From Candidatus Ventrenecus stercoripullorum (GTDB lineage: Bacteria; Bacillota_I; Bacilli_A; RF39; UBA660), in the NCBI GenBank assembly GCA_018712835.1, contig DVGF01000056.1, positions 1-44,177 on the forward strand: DNA of 44,177 nucleotides. The letters are read 5' to 3'. A model generated the notes under the pieces. It did no database searches. It had not been told where the DNA came from and saw only the letters and a program-made list of their open reading frames with translations. A program made the position numbers and the translations under genes. Shown here piece after piece: positions 35,206 through 41,460 of this stretch; positions within the stretch are counted from its first letter, which is position 1, and every line of letters begins with the position of its first letter.

Positions 35206-35325
35206 ATGTTTTTTGTTATTGGACTCATTTTATTAGGTTTCTTTTTAATATTTACTTTTTCTGCTTTAAAGCTTGCTAAAAGAGCTGACGAAGAAATGGA
35301 AAGAGACTCTCATTATATAAAATAG
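35206..35325 (+). CDS. 39-residue single-helix membrane protein
   Basis: ATG 35206 is preceded by AGGGGG with 9-base spacing. The product has one membrane helix ('FVIGLILLGFFLIFTFSALK') and a charged C-terminal tail ('LAKRADEEMERDSHYIK'), like small regulatory or accessory membrane peptides. A weak promoter TTGTTG (35149-35154), 17 bp, AATAAT lies upstream. It is followed by the tandem pseudoknots on the same strand without a terminator between, so both may be on one RNA. No family recognised. Confidence 0.6.
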   Translation: MFFVIGLILLGFFLIFTFSALKLAKRADEEMERDSHYIK

Positions 35326-35397
35326 TGTGAAAAATAATGGACAAATTAATAGTTTTATGCTAGATTATGAATGTACAAGAAATTGTAAAGTTAAAAA

Positions 35398-35470
35398 AAG
35401 TGGGGTGAAGCCAGCCCCTAGAAATGGCAGTTAAAAAAGCGGGTGAAGCCAGCCCTATATATGGCAGTGA
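35398..35470 (+). ncRNA. Two tandem H-type pseudoknot motifs, candidate structured RNA
   Basis: Unit 1: GGGG (35402-35405), TGAA, GCCA (35410-35413), G, CCCC (35415-35418), TAGAAA, TGGC (35425-35428). Unit 2: GGG (35441-35443), TGAA, GCCA (35448-35451), G, CCC (35453-35455), TATATA, TGGC (35462-35465). In both, GGG(G) pairs with CCC(C) and GCCA with TGGC in crossed order, with identical loop lengths; both end in AGT and an A-rich linker. The GGGG/GGG and CCCC/CCC lengths change together. The reading frames across it do not look coding. No known riboswitch family was matched. Confidence 0.6.
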
Positions 35471-35479
35471 AAAATGCAG

Positions 35480-35506
35480 GATTAGAGAGCAAACTCTAAT
35501 CTTTTT
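35480..35506 (+). terminator. Terminator after the tandem pseudoknots
   Basis: GATTAGAG, AGCAAA loop, CTCTAATC and five T. It starts 12 bases after the second pseudoknot, either ending that RNA or acting as its expression platform. Confidence 0.85.
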
Positions 35507-35671
35507 CTATATTGAGTGTAAACTATATAAAGAGGATAAATTGTTATTTAATATAAAAACTCGTTGTTGAAATTATTTAGTTTTAGAAGAAAAGTGATTG
35601 GAATATAATAAAGAAATGGTTGAAATATAGAAATTTAGGGTATTTTATCATAAAAAAGTCTTTATTATTGC

Positions 35672-35700
35672 TTGTTCTTTTCTCATTCTTTTGATAAAAT
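35672..35700 (+). promoter_or_regulatory. Promoter of rpsB-tsf
   Basis: TTGTTC (35672-35677), 17 bp, TAAAAT (35695-35700). Transcription would start near 35707, leaving a leader of about 115 bases. Confidence 0.6.
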
Positions 35701-35706
35701 ATACTT

Positions 35707-35822
35707 GGCTTTGTAAAAGCAAATAAACATGGACTGGGGATTATGTATTTCGAGTGCTCTCGGCGTAGAGTGAAGTATGTGAATAGATCCAGCCAGAAGT
35801 ATAACGAAGGAGGATGTTTTTT
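35707..35822 (+). promoter_or_regulatory. Structured rpsB leader, possible autoregulatory site
   Basis: The leader is much less AT-rich than its surroundings and contains pairable parts, for example GGACTGGGGAT (near 35732) with ATCCAGCC (near 35787), and CTCTCGGCGTAGAG in the middle. Ribosomal-protein leaders often bind their own product; S2 feedback is an inference here. AAGGAGG at 35807-35813 ends the region. Confidence 0.4.
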
Positions 35823-36776
35823 ATGGCCGTAGTTTCTAAGAGTATTTTATTAGAAGCTGGAGTTCATTTTGGACACCAAACAAAAAGATGGAACCCAAAA
35901 ATGAAACCTTATATTTATGGATCAAGAGATGATATTTATATTATCGATCTAGACAAAACTGTGGAAGGAATGGAGACTGCTTATGAAGCAATGAAATCTA
36001 TTGCAGAAAATGGTGGAACATTCCTATATGTAGGAACAAAGAAACAAGCTGGTGAAGTTGCAAAAGAAGAAGCTACTAGAAGTAATTCTTATTATGTTAC
36101 AGAACGTTGGCTTGGTGGAACACTTACTAATTTCCGTACAATTCGTAGACGTGTTAATCGTTTAGAAGAAATCGAAAAAATGGAAAAAGATGGTGTATTT
36201 AATGTATTACCTAAAAAAGAAGTTATTAAGTTAAAGAAAGAATATGATAAATTAAATCGTTTATTAGAAGGAATTCGTGGTATGAAGAAATTACCACAAG
36301 CAATGATTATTGTGGATTCTAAAAAGGAAGAAAATGCAATTAGAGAAGCAAGAAAGTTAAATATTCCTGTATTTGGACTTATTGATACTAATTGTGATCC
36401 TGATGATGTAGATTATGTTATTCCTGGTAATGATGATGCAGTTCGTTCTATTAAAGTGGTTTTAGGAGCATTAACAAATGCTATTTGTGAAGTAAATAAT
36501 CTAGAACTTGTAGATTACACTACTGAAGAAGATAAGACTCAAGAAAAAGCTAGTAAAAAAGAAACAAAAAAGGAAGTAGCTAAAGAAGAGAAAAAAGAAG
36601 TACAAGAAGAAGTTGTTGTTGAAGAAGTAAAGGAAGAAAAAGAAGCTTCTACAACAGAAGAAAAAGATTATAGCAAAATGACTTTAGCTGAACTTAAAGC
36701 AGTAGCAAAAGAAAAGAGTATTAAAGGATACTCTACTATGAAAAAAGATGAATTACTTGAAGTTTTATCTAAATAA
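35823..36776 (+). CDS. rpsB: 30S ribosomal protein S2 with C-terminal extension
   Basis: 317 residues versus ~230-250 usual. The S2 core is clear: '[20 protein letters not shown]', '[17 protein letters not shown]', '[20 protein letters not shown]'. After about residue 235 comes a Lys/Glu-rich linker and a last ~37 residues ('[20 protein letters not shown]' then '[14 protein letters not shown]') that look like a SAP/Rho-N (HeH) nucleic-acid-binding module. AAGGAGG gives ATG 35823. S2 sits on the 30S back near the mRNA exit; the extra module could touch RNA there (inference). Confidence 0.95.
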   Translation: MAVVSKSILLEAGVHFGHQTKRWNPKMKPYIYGSRDDIYIIDLDKTVEGMETAYEAMKSIAENGGTFLYVGTKKQAGEVAKEEATRSNSYYVTERWLGGTLTNFRTIRRRVNRLEEIEKMEKDGVFNVLPKKEVIKLKKEYDKLNRLLEGIRGMKKLPQAMIIVDSKKEENAIREARKLNIPVFGLIDTNCDPDDVDYVIPGNDDAVRSIKVVLGALTNAICEVNNLELVDYTTEEDKTQEKASKKETKKEVAKEEKKEVQEEVVVEEVKEEKEASTTEEKDYSKMTLAELKAVAKEKSIKGYSTMKKDELLEVLSK

Positions 36777-36796
36777 TTAAGAAAGAGGAGAAGAAT

Positions 36797-37672
36797 ATGG
36801 TAACAGCTCAAATGGTTAAAGAGTTAAGAGAAAAAACTGGAGCAGGAATGTTAGACTGCAAAAAAGCATTAACAGAGACAAACGGAGATATGGCCGCTGC
36901 TGAAGATTATCTAAGAGAAAAAGGTATTTCAAAAGCAACTAAAAAAGAAAGTAGAATTGCTGCAGAAGGTCTTGCTAATATTTATATTGATGGAGCAAAA
37001 GCAGTTATTTTAGAAGTGAATTCTGAGACTGACTTTGTTAGTAAAAATGAAGAATTTAAGAGTATGATTGATACAATTGGTGGGGCTTTATTAAAAAGTG
37101 ATGCTAAAACGATTGATGAGGCTTTAGAAGTTCCTTGTGAAGACGGGACGATTAAAGATTTAATTGTTGCTAAAATTGCTAAGATTGGAGAAAAATTATC
37201 TTTAAGACGTTTTGAAATTGTTTCATTAAATGATAATGAAGTGTTTGGTTCTTATTTACACATGGGTGGTAAAATTGCTAGTTTAGTAGTTTTAAAAGGT
37301 GCTAGTGAAAGCGTTGCAAAGGATGTAGCTATGCAACAAGCTGCAATGCGTCCTTTATATGTCTTTATTAGCGATGTTCCAGAAGAAGTTGTAGCAAAAG
37401 AAAAAGAAATTCAAAAAGAACTTGCTATGAACGAAGGAAAACCTCAAGATATTGCTGAAAAAATGGTTGAAGGTAGAATGAAAAAATACTACAAAGAAGT
37501 ATGTTTAGTAGAACAAACATTCATTAAAGATAATAATTTATCTGTTGGCGAGTATGTAAAAAATAATGGTGGTGAAGTTGTCCGTGCTATTCGTTATGAA
37601 GTTGGCGAAGGTATGGAAAAAAGAAATGATGATTTTGCTGCTGAGGTTATGAGCCAAGTTAAAGGAAACTAA
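36797..37672 (+). CDS. tsf: Elongation factor Ts
   Basis: 291 residues, normal length. UBA-like N-terminal domain 'MVKELREKTGAGMLDCKKAL', the EF-Tu contact 'NSETDFVSKNEEFK', and 'HMGGKIASLVVLKG' in the core. EF-Ts exchanges GDP for GTP on EF-Tu. 20 bases after rpsB, the conserved order. A terminator follows immediately. Confidence 0.97.
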   Translation: MVTAQMVKELREKTGAGMLDCKKALTETNGDMAAAEDYLREKGISKATKKESRIAAEGLANIYIDGAKAVILEVNSETDFVSKNEEFKSMIDTIGGALLKSDAKTIDEALEVPCEDGTIKDLIVAKIAKIGEKLSLRRFEIVSLNDNEVFGSYLHMGGKIASLVVLKGASESVAKDVAMQQAAMRPLYVFISDVPEEVVAKEKEIQKELAMNEGKPQDIAEKMVEGRMKKYYKEVCLVEQTFIKDNNLSVGEYVKNNGGEVVRAIRYEVGEGMEKRNDDFAAEVMSQVKGN

Positions 37673-37678
37673 AAATTT

Positions 37679-37707
37679 GACACTTTTTAAACAAAGTGTC
37701 TTTTTTT
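37679..37707 (+). terminator. Terminator of rpsB-tsf
   Basis: GACACTTT, TTAAAC loop, AAAGTGTC and seven T. Confidence 0.88.
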
Positions 37708-37720
37708 CTTAGGTTAGAAC

Positions 37721-37729
37721 TGTTATAAT
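37721..37729 (+). promoter_or_regulatory. Extended -10 promoter for the thioredoxin-fold pair
   Basis: TGTTATAAT, 22 bases before the ATG at 37751, with the T-run of the tsf terminator at the -35 position. Confidence 0.5.
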
Positions 37730-37750
37730 CATATCAGGGAGTGATTCAGG

Positions 37751-38374
37751 ATGATTAAAGTAAAAGAGAAACCACCAATGCCTTGGTTTCAAAAAGTGTT
37801 TTACGTTATAAGTTTCATTTTCTTGTTTGCAGCATTTATTTATTTGGGAACTAAGAATTATAATGCTCCTATTCGAAAACTGTCTGACCAGGAAAGTTTT
37901 ACTCAAGAATATGGTATTACTAGTGATAATATTTATGTGTATAAGACTTCTCAAGAAGTATTAGAACTTTTGAATACGGGAAGCGGGATTATTTTCTTTG
38001 CTTTTCCAGAAAATGAGTGGAGTCATGTTTATGCAGATTTATTAAATGAAGTCGGAAAATCTTATGGCATTGATGAGATTTGGTATTATAATTTTTATAA
38101 GGACCGTAATAATGATAATTATTATTATAATAATATCGTACGAATTTTAAATGCTTATGTACCCGTCACAGATACTGGAGAAAAGGATCTTTATGCACCA
38201 TCTTTTGTTATTGTAAGAGAGGGAGAAATTATTGGCTATGATGATGAAACTTCTATTGTGAGTGGTGATGTTACAGTAGATGATTATTGGACAATGGAGA
38301 AACAACAAAAGAAGAAAGTAGAATTAGGGGTCTTATTTCAAAAGTATTTAAGTGAGGGGTCTCATGAAGAATAA
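37751..38374 (+). CDS. Membrane-anchored thioredoxin-fold-like protein, no CxxC
   Basis: 207 residues. One N-terminal membrane helix (~17-37, 'VFYVISFIFLFAAFIYLG') places the rest outside. The domain follows thioredoxin order: 'SGIIFFAFPENEWSHVYADL' where a CxxC would stand, and a cis-Pro-like 'APSFVIVREGEIIGYDD'. Without cysteines it cannot do redox chemistry, so a binding or structural role is likely. It overlaps the next gene, also thioredoxin-like, by 11 bases. The fold is inferred from pattern only. Confidence 0.6.
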   Translation: MIKVKEKPPMPWFQKVFYVISFIFLFAAFIYLGTKNYNAPIRKLSDQESFTQEYGITSDNIYVYKTSQEVLELLNTGSGIIFFAFPENEWSHVYADLLNEVGKSYGIDEIWYYNFYKDRNNDNYYYNNIVRILNAYVPVTDTGEKDLYAPSFVIVREGEIIGYDDETSIVSGDVTVDDYWTMEKQQKKKVELGVLFQKYLSEGSHEE

Positions 38375-38927
38375 AAAAGAAAGAAAAGTTGAGAAGATTA
38401 CATTAAGTGAGAAACAACGAGAATTTCTTTATTGTACTTTTTTTGTTGTAGTTTTGCTCTTTTTGGCTTTTGGAGATCGAATTGCCTTACATTTTATTAC
38501 GAAGCAACCTAATCCAAATAATGCTATTTCACGAGGAGATAGTCCAGTTAGTGGAGTTCCCTTTAGTTTAGAAGAGTTAGATATGACAGAAATATTAGAA
38601 AAAATTAATAATAAGGAAACATTTTTATTAGTATCGACAAGAGAGAAATGTTATACATGTAAAAGTTATATTCCTTTGTTAGAACAAGAGTTTTTAAAGT
38701 ATGATATTACAGCCTATTATATAAACCGTAGTCTTTATGATATGAATCAGGAAGAGTTTGTAAGGTTTACTGAGGTACATGAGAATTTACAAAAGAACTT
38801 ACAATATACTCCTTATGTTATGTATTTTAAAGAAGGAATGTTGCAAGATGAATTAATTGGTAGTAAAGAACAAATAGAAATTGAGTCATTTCTTAAGAAA
38901 AATGAATTAGAAAATAATAAAATATAG
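38364..38927 (+). CDS. Membrane-anchored thioredoxin-like protein with CxxC
   Basis: 187 residues. A charged N-terminus, one membrane helix (~24-43, 'TFFVVVLLFLAFGDRIAL'), then a thioredoxin-like domain with 'STREKCYTCKSYIPLLEQEF' (CYTC) and 'QYTPYVMYFKEGML' as the cis-Pro loop. It may exchange disulfides outside the membrane, perhaps with the CxxC-free partner. GAGGGG sets ATG 38364. The gene pair stands between tsf and frr, where pyrH is usually found. Confidence 0.65.
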   Translation: MKNKKERKVEKITLSEKQREFLYCTFFVVVLLFLAFGDRIALHFITKQPNPNNAISRGDSPVSGVPFSLEELDMTEILEKINNKETFLLVSTREKCYTCKSYIPLLEQEFLKYDITAYYINRSLYDMNQEEFVRFTEVHENLQKNLQYTPYVMYFKEGMLQDELIGSKEQIEIESFLKKNELENNKI

Positions 38928-38941
38928 AAAAGAGGATATTT

Positions 38942-39469
38942 ATGAATACAGAACAAAAAATGCAAAAAGCAATTGAAAATTTAGAAAGTAGATTAGTGAC
39001 TATTCGTGCAGGAAGAGCAAATCCTGCCATGTTAAGTAAGATTATGGTATCTTATTATGGTACGCCTACACCAATTCAAAGTGTAGCAAATATTACGGTA
39101 CCTGATGCCAAACAATTAATGATTAAACCTTTTGATCGTAGCTCTTTAAAAGATATTGAAAAGGCTATTAATGAAGCAAATTTAGGAATTGCACCAGTAA
39201 ATAATGGAGAAGTGATTATTTTACCAATGCCAGAGCTTACTGAGGACCGAAGAAGAGAATACGTAAAACAAGCGAAGGCTTTGTGTGAAGATGCAAAAGT
39301 TGCTTTAAGAAATATTAGACAAGATGCGAATAATGAAATTAAGAAAATGGAACTTCCTGAAGATGAAGAAAAGCTAGAATTAGAGGATGTTCAAGAACTT
39401 ATTCAAAAATACAATAAAATCGTTGATGAAAAAGGAAAAGAGAAAGAAGCAGAACTAATGTCAATTTAG
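38942..39469 (+). CDS. frr: Ribosome recycling factor
   Basis: 175 residues versus ~185 usual; the N-terminus is about ten residues shorter than average. 'RLVTIRAGRANPAMLSKIMV', 'YYGTPTPIQSVANITVPDAK' and 'RNIRQDANNEIKK' are typical. RRF with EF-G splits the post-termination ribosome. 15 bases after the thioredoxin-like gene and probably co-transcribed with it. Confidence 0.96.
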   Translation: MNTEQKMQKAIENLESRLVTIRAGRANPAMLSKIMVSYYGTPTPIQSVANITVPDAKQLMIKPFDRSSLKDIEKAINEANLGIAPVNNGEVIILPMPELTEDRRREYVKQAKALCEDAKVALRNIRQDANNEIKKMELPEDEEKLELEDVQELIQKYNKIVDEKGKEKEAELMSI

Positions 39470-39482
39470 TTCTTTCTTTTTA
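39451..39482 (+). terminator. Terminator of frr
   Basis: AGAACTAA, TGTCAAT loop, TTAGTTCT and a T-rich tail. It overlaps the last codons of frr. Confidence 0.75.
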
Positions 39483-39553
39483 TTTGATTTTATATTTTTG
39501 GGGTTAAAAGTGCCAAAATTCGATATTTTTTTTGCATCTATGCGCTTTTTTGC

Positions 39554-39582
39554 TTGAGGTTCCGGGTAAGAGGTGTTATAAT
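39554..39582 (+). promoter_or_regulatory. Promoter of rpsU
   Basis: TTGAGG (39554-39559), 17 bp, TATAAT (39577-39582), with a TGT extension before the -10. Confidence 0.75.
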
Positions 39583-39619
39583 CATTAATAGAAAAAGCAC
39601 GAAGGGAGGGGAAATATGT

Positions 39620-39811
39620 ATGAACTCAAATAAAGTAGTCGTAAAAGATGGCGATATTGACAAGGCTTTAAGAAGATTTAAAGTGGTTGTGGCTAAAAGT
39701 GGTGTCCCTTCTGAATTTAAAAAAAGAAAACATTATGAAAAACCAGGAGTAAAGAGAAGAGAAGAAAAAAAGAAAAATATTCGTAATTCTCGTAAACATC
39801 GTAATTATTAG
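39620..39811 (+). CDS. rpsU: 30S ribosomal protein S21
   Basis: 63 residues: 'VVKDGDIDKALRRFKVVVAK', then 'KKRKHYEKPGVKRREEKK' and a basic end. S21 sits by the anti-Shine-Dalgarno region of 16S rRNA. GGGAGGGG at 39604-39611 selects ATG 39620; the longer upstream frame covers the promoter. yqeY follows, a conserved Firmicutes pair. Confidence 0.93.
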   Translation: MNSNKVVVKDGDIDKALRRFKVVVAKSGVPSEFKKRKHYEKPGVKRREEKKKNIRNSRKHRNY

Positions 39812-39835
39812 GATACAATATGTATTCTTTTTATT
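39810..39835 (+). terminator. Possible weak terminator after rpsU
   Basis: AGGATACA, three-base loop, TGTATTCT (one G-T pair) and a T-rich tail. It may only partly stop reading into yqeY. Confidence 0.45.
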
Positions 39836-39866
39836 TATATATATAAAATAGAAAAGAGGAAACATT

Positions 39867-40310
39867 ATGAATTTAAATGAAAGAATTGCTAATGATATGA
39901 AAGAAGCTATGAAAAAGCAAGATAAGTTTTCTTTATCTGTTTTGAGAATGCTTAAGAGTGCGTTGCAATTAGAAGGAATTCAATTAAAAAAAGATTTGGC
40001 TGACGATGAAGTAATGGCTGTTATTAAAAGAAATGTAAAACAAAGAAAAGACTCTATGGAAGAATTCCAAAAGTATGGAAAGACGGAAGAAGTAGAGAAC
40101 TTAGAAAAAGAAATTGCTTTGTTAAAAAAGTATTTACCTGAGGAATTGAGTGATGAACAAATCGAAGAAGCTATCAATCAAGTATTTGATGAAATACAAC
40201 CACAAAGTATTAAAGATATGGGACGAGTTATGAAGGAGCTTACTTCTAAAATTGGTACTCAAGCAGATATGGGTGTTGTAAGTTCTAAGGTAAAGCAAAG
40301 ATTACCATAA
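39867..40310 (+). CDS. yqeY: GatB/YqeY domain protein
   Basis: 147 residues, the full single-domain YqeY: 'RIANDMKEAMKKQDKFSLSV', 'VIKRNVKQRKDSMEEFQKYG', 'EIALLKKYLPEELSDEQIEE' and 'MGRVMKELTSKIGTQADMG'. The domain is shared with the tRNA-binding tail of GatB; the free protein has no settled function. Placed after rpsU as in other Bacillota. Confidence 0.93.
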   Translation: MNLNERIANDMKEAMKKQDKFSLSVLRMLKSALQLEGIQLKKDLADDEVMAVIKRNVKQRKDSMEEFQKYGKTEEVENLEKEIALLKKYLPEELSDEQIEEAINQVFDEIQPQSIKDMGRVMKELTSKIGTQADMGVVSSKVKQRLP

Positions 40311-40355
40311 ATGTTTTCGAATAAAATGGCATATTTTGTCGAAAGCATTTTTTTT
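40311..40355 (+). terminator. Strong terminator after yqeY
   Basis: ATGTTTTCGA..AAAAT pairs with ATTTT..TCGAAAGCAT (about 16 bp with one bulge and two G-T pairs) around a GGCAT loop, then eight T. Confidence 0.85.
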
Positions 40356-40381
40356 GTGTCAAATTTTTGTTAAATTATACT
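40354..40381 (+). promoter_or_regulatory. Promoter for the 75-aa gene and gpr-like gene
   Basis: TTGTGT (40354-40359), 16 bp, TATACT (40376-40381); the -35 uses the terminator tail. Confidence 0.5.
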
Positions 40382-40394
40382 CGAGGGTGATTAT

Positions 40395-40622
40395 ATGGAT
40401 ATGTATTATCAGAATGAAACGTTGTATATAGAAATAGCAGAAGGTTTGACACTGGAAGAATATGATTTGTTAAAAACAAAGGTATTTCGCGTTGTGAAGG
40501 ATTATGGAGTTGATCGTGTGGTCGTACAAAATCATCATCATCTTTTTCATAACCGATTTTATCTTAATCAAATGAAACAAGATTTTTCGAGAAATTTTGG
40601 GGGAGATTTTTTGATTAAATAG
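40395..40622 (+). CDS. 75-residue protein of unknown function
   Basis: No family recognised. The sequence is soluble, alternating strand and helix ('NETLYIEIAEGLTLEEYDLL', 'DYGVDRVVVQNHHHLFHNRF'), somewhat like a small STAS-type domain, though this is a weak resemblance. GAGGGTG precedes the ATG. It ends 45 bases before the GPR-like protease gene, and the two are probably co-transcribed. Confidence 0.6.
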   Translation: MDMYYQNETLYIEIAEGLTLEEYDLLKTKVFRVVKDYGVDRVVVQNHHHLFHNRFYLNQMKQDFSRNFGGDFLIK

Positions 40623-40667
40623 TTCATAAATTTTTCTTTCTAATCCATACTAAGTATGGTGAAGCGT

Positions 40668-41393
40668 ATGAAACAAAATTTTCTTTTAGATGCTGGAGAG
40701 TCTTTAGAGACGGAGGAACTTGTTGCTTATAAAAAAGAAAAAAATGTTCTAATTAAACATTATAAAGTCAAGGAAGATGCGAAAGATAGAAGAAAAGGAG
40801 ATCATTTTATTTTAAATTTTGATCAAAATGTCTTATATAAAGAGAATGCTCTTTTAGAACGGGTATTTTCTAAAACATTTAAAACTTTTTTAAGAAAATA
40901 TCATAAAGGTGGGACTATTTTAGTCATTGGTTTAGGTAATTCTTCCATTATTGGGGATTCTTTTGGTTCACGGGTACTTGAAAGGCTTATTGCAACTAAT
41001 CAATATAATGATTTTTTAACAATTCCAAAAGTTGCTTTATTTACTCCAGAAACTACAGCAAAAACAGGAATTTCTTCTTTTAAGCTTATTGAAATGGTTG
41101 TTGGTTATTTAAGGCCAGATGTCATTGTTTTAGTAGATAGTTTTATTACCAATCAAGAAAAGTATTTAAATATGTCTTTAGAAATTAATGATTGTGGAAT
41201 CGTTTTTGCGGACCAACTTCGCAGCAATAAAGAGATTACTTATAAAACATTTCAAATTCCTATTTTATCGATTGGTTATCCGACATTGTTACGTAAAAAA
41301 CAAGCGATTTTTTGTAAACATACGATTTTAAATGACTTGGAAATTATCTGTGATTTAGTAGCCCGTTCTATCAATCAATTTGTTTTAAATTAA
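40668..41393 (+). CDS. gpr: GPR-like spore protease
   Basis: 241 residues. The match to germination protease is clear in 'ILVIGLGNSSIIGDSFGSRV', 'FTPETTAKTGISSFKLIEMV', 'RPDVIVLVDSF' and 'QIPILSIGYPTLL', which follow GPR 'GLGNxxxTPDxLGP', 'GQTGIET', 'KPDxVIxIDAL' and 'PVIAIGVPT'. The Asp residues of the first and third blocks, catalytic in GPR, are kept. It is shorter than Bacillus GPR (~370), missing most of the N-terminal propeptide and inserts. GPR breaks down small acid-soluble spore proteins at germination, so the organism may sporulate or keep a repurposed copy. GGTG gives ATG 40668. Confidence 0.75.
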   Translation: MKQNFLLDAGESLETEELVAYKKEKNVLIKHYKVKEDAKDRRKGDHFILNFDQNVLYKENALLERVFSKTFKTFLRKYHKGGTILVIGLGNSSIIGDSFGSRVLERLIATNQYNDFLTIPKVALFTPETTAKTGISSFKLIEMVVGYLRPDVIVLVDSFITNQEKYLNMSLEINDCGIVFADQLRSNKEITYKTFQIPILSIGYPTLLRKKQAIFCKHTILNDLEIICDLVARSINQFVLN

Positions 41394-41420
41394 AAGTCTA
41401 GAAAGCTCTAGATTTTTTTT
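41394..41420 (+). terminator. Terminator of the gpr-like gene
   Basis: TCTAGA, AAGC loop, TCTAGA and eight T; outer A-T pairs extend the stem. Confidence 0.85.
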
Positions 41421-41428
41421 GTTTTTCT

Positions 41429-41437
41429 TGCTATAAT
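41429..41437 (+). promoter_or_regulatory. Extended -10 promoter for the HerA-like gene
   Basis: TGCTATAAT, 23 bases before ATG 41461; no good -35. Confidence 0.5.
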
Positions 41438-41460
41438 TTTATCATTAAGAGGGTATGATT

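Noticed and set aside
35402-35468. The tandem repeat as a CRISPR array or tmRNA
   Set aside because: Only two units with a paired internal structure and no spacers, and none of the tRNA-like ends or tag-peptide features of tmRNA.
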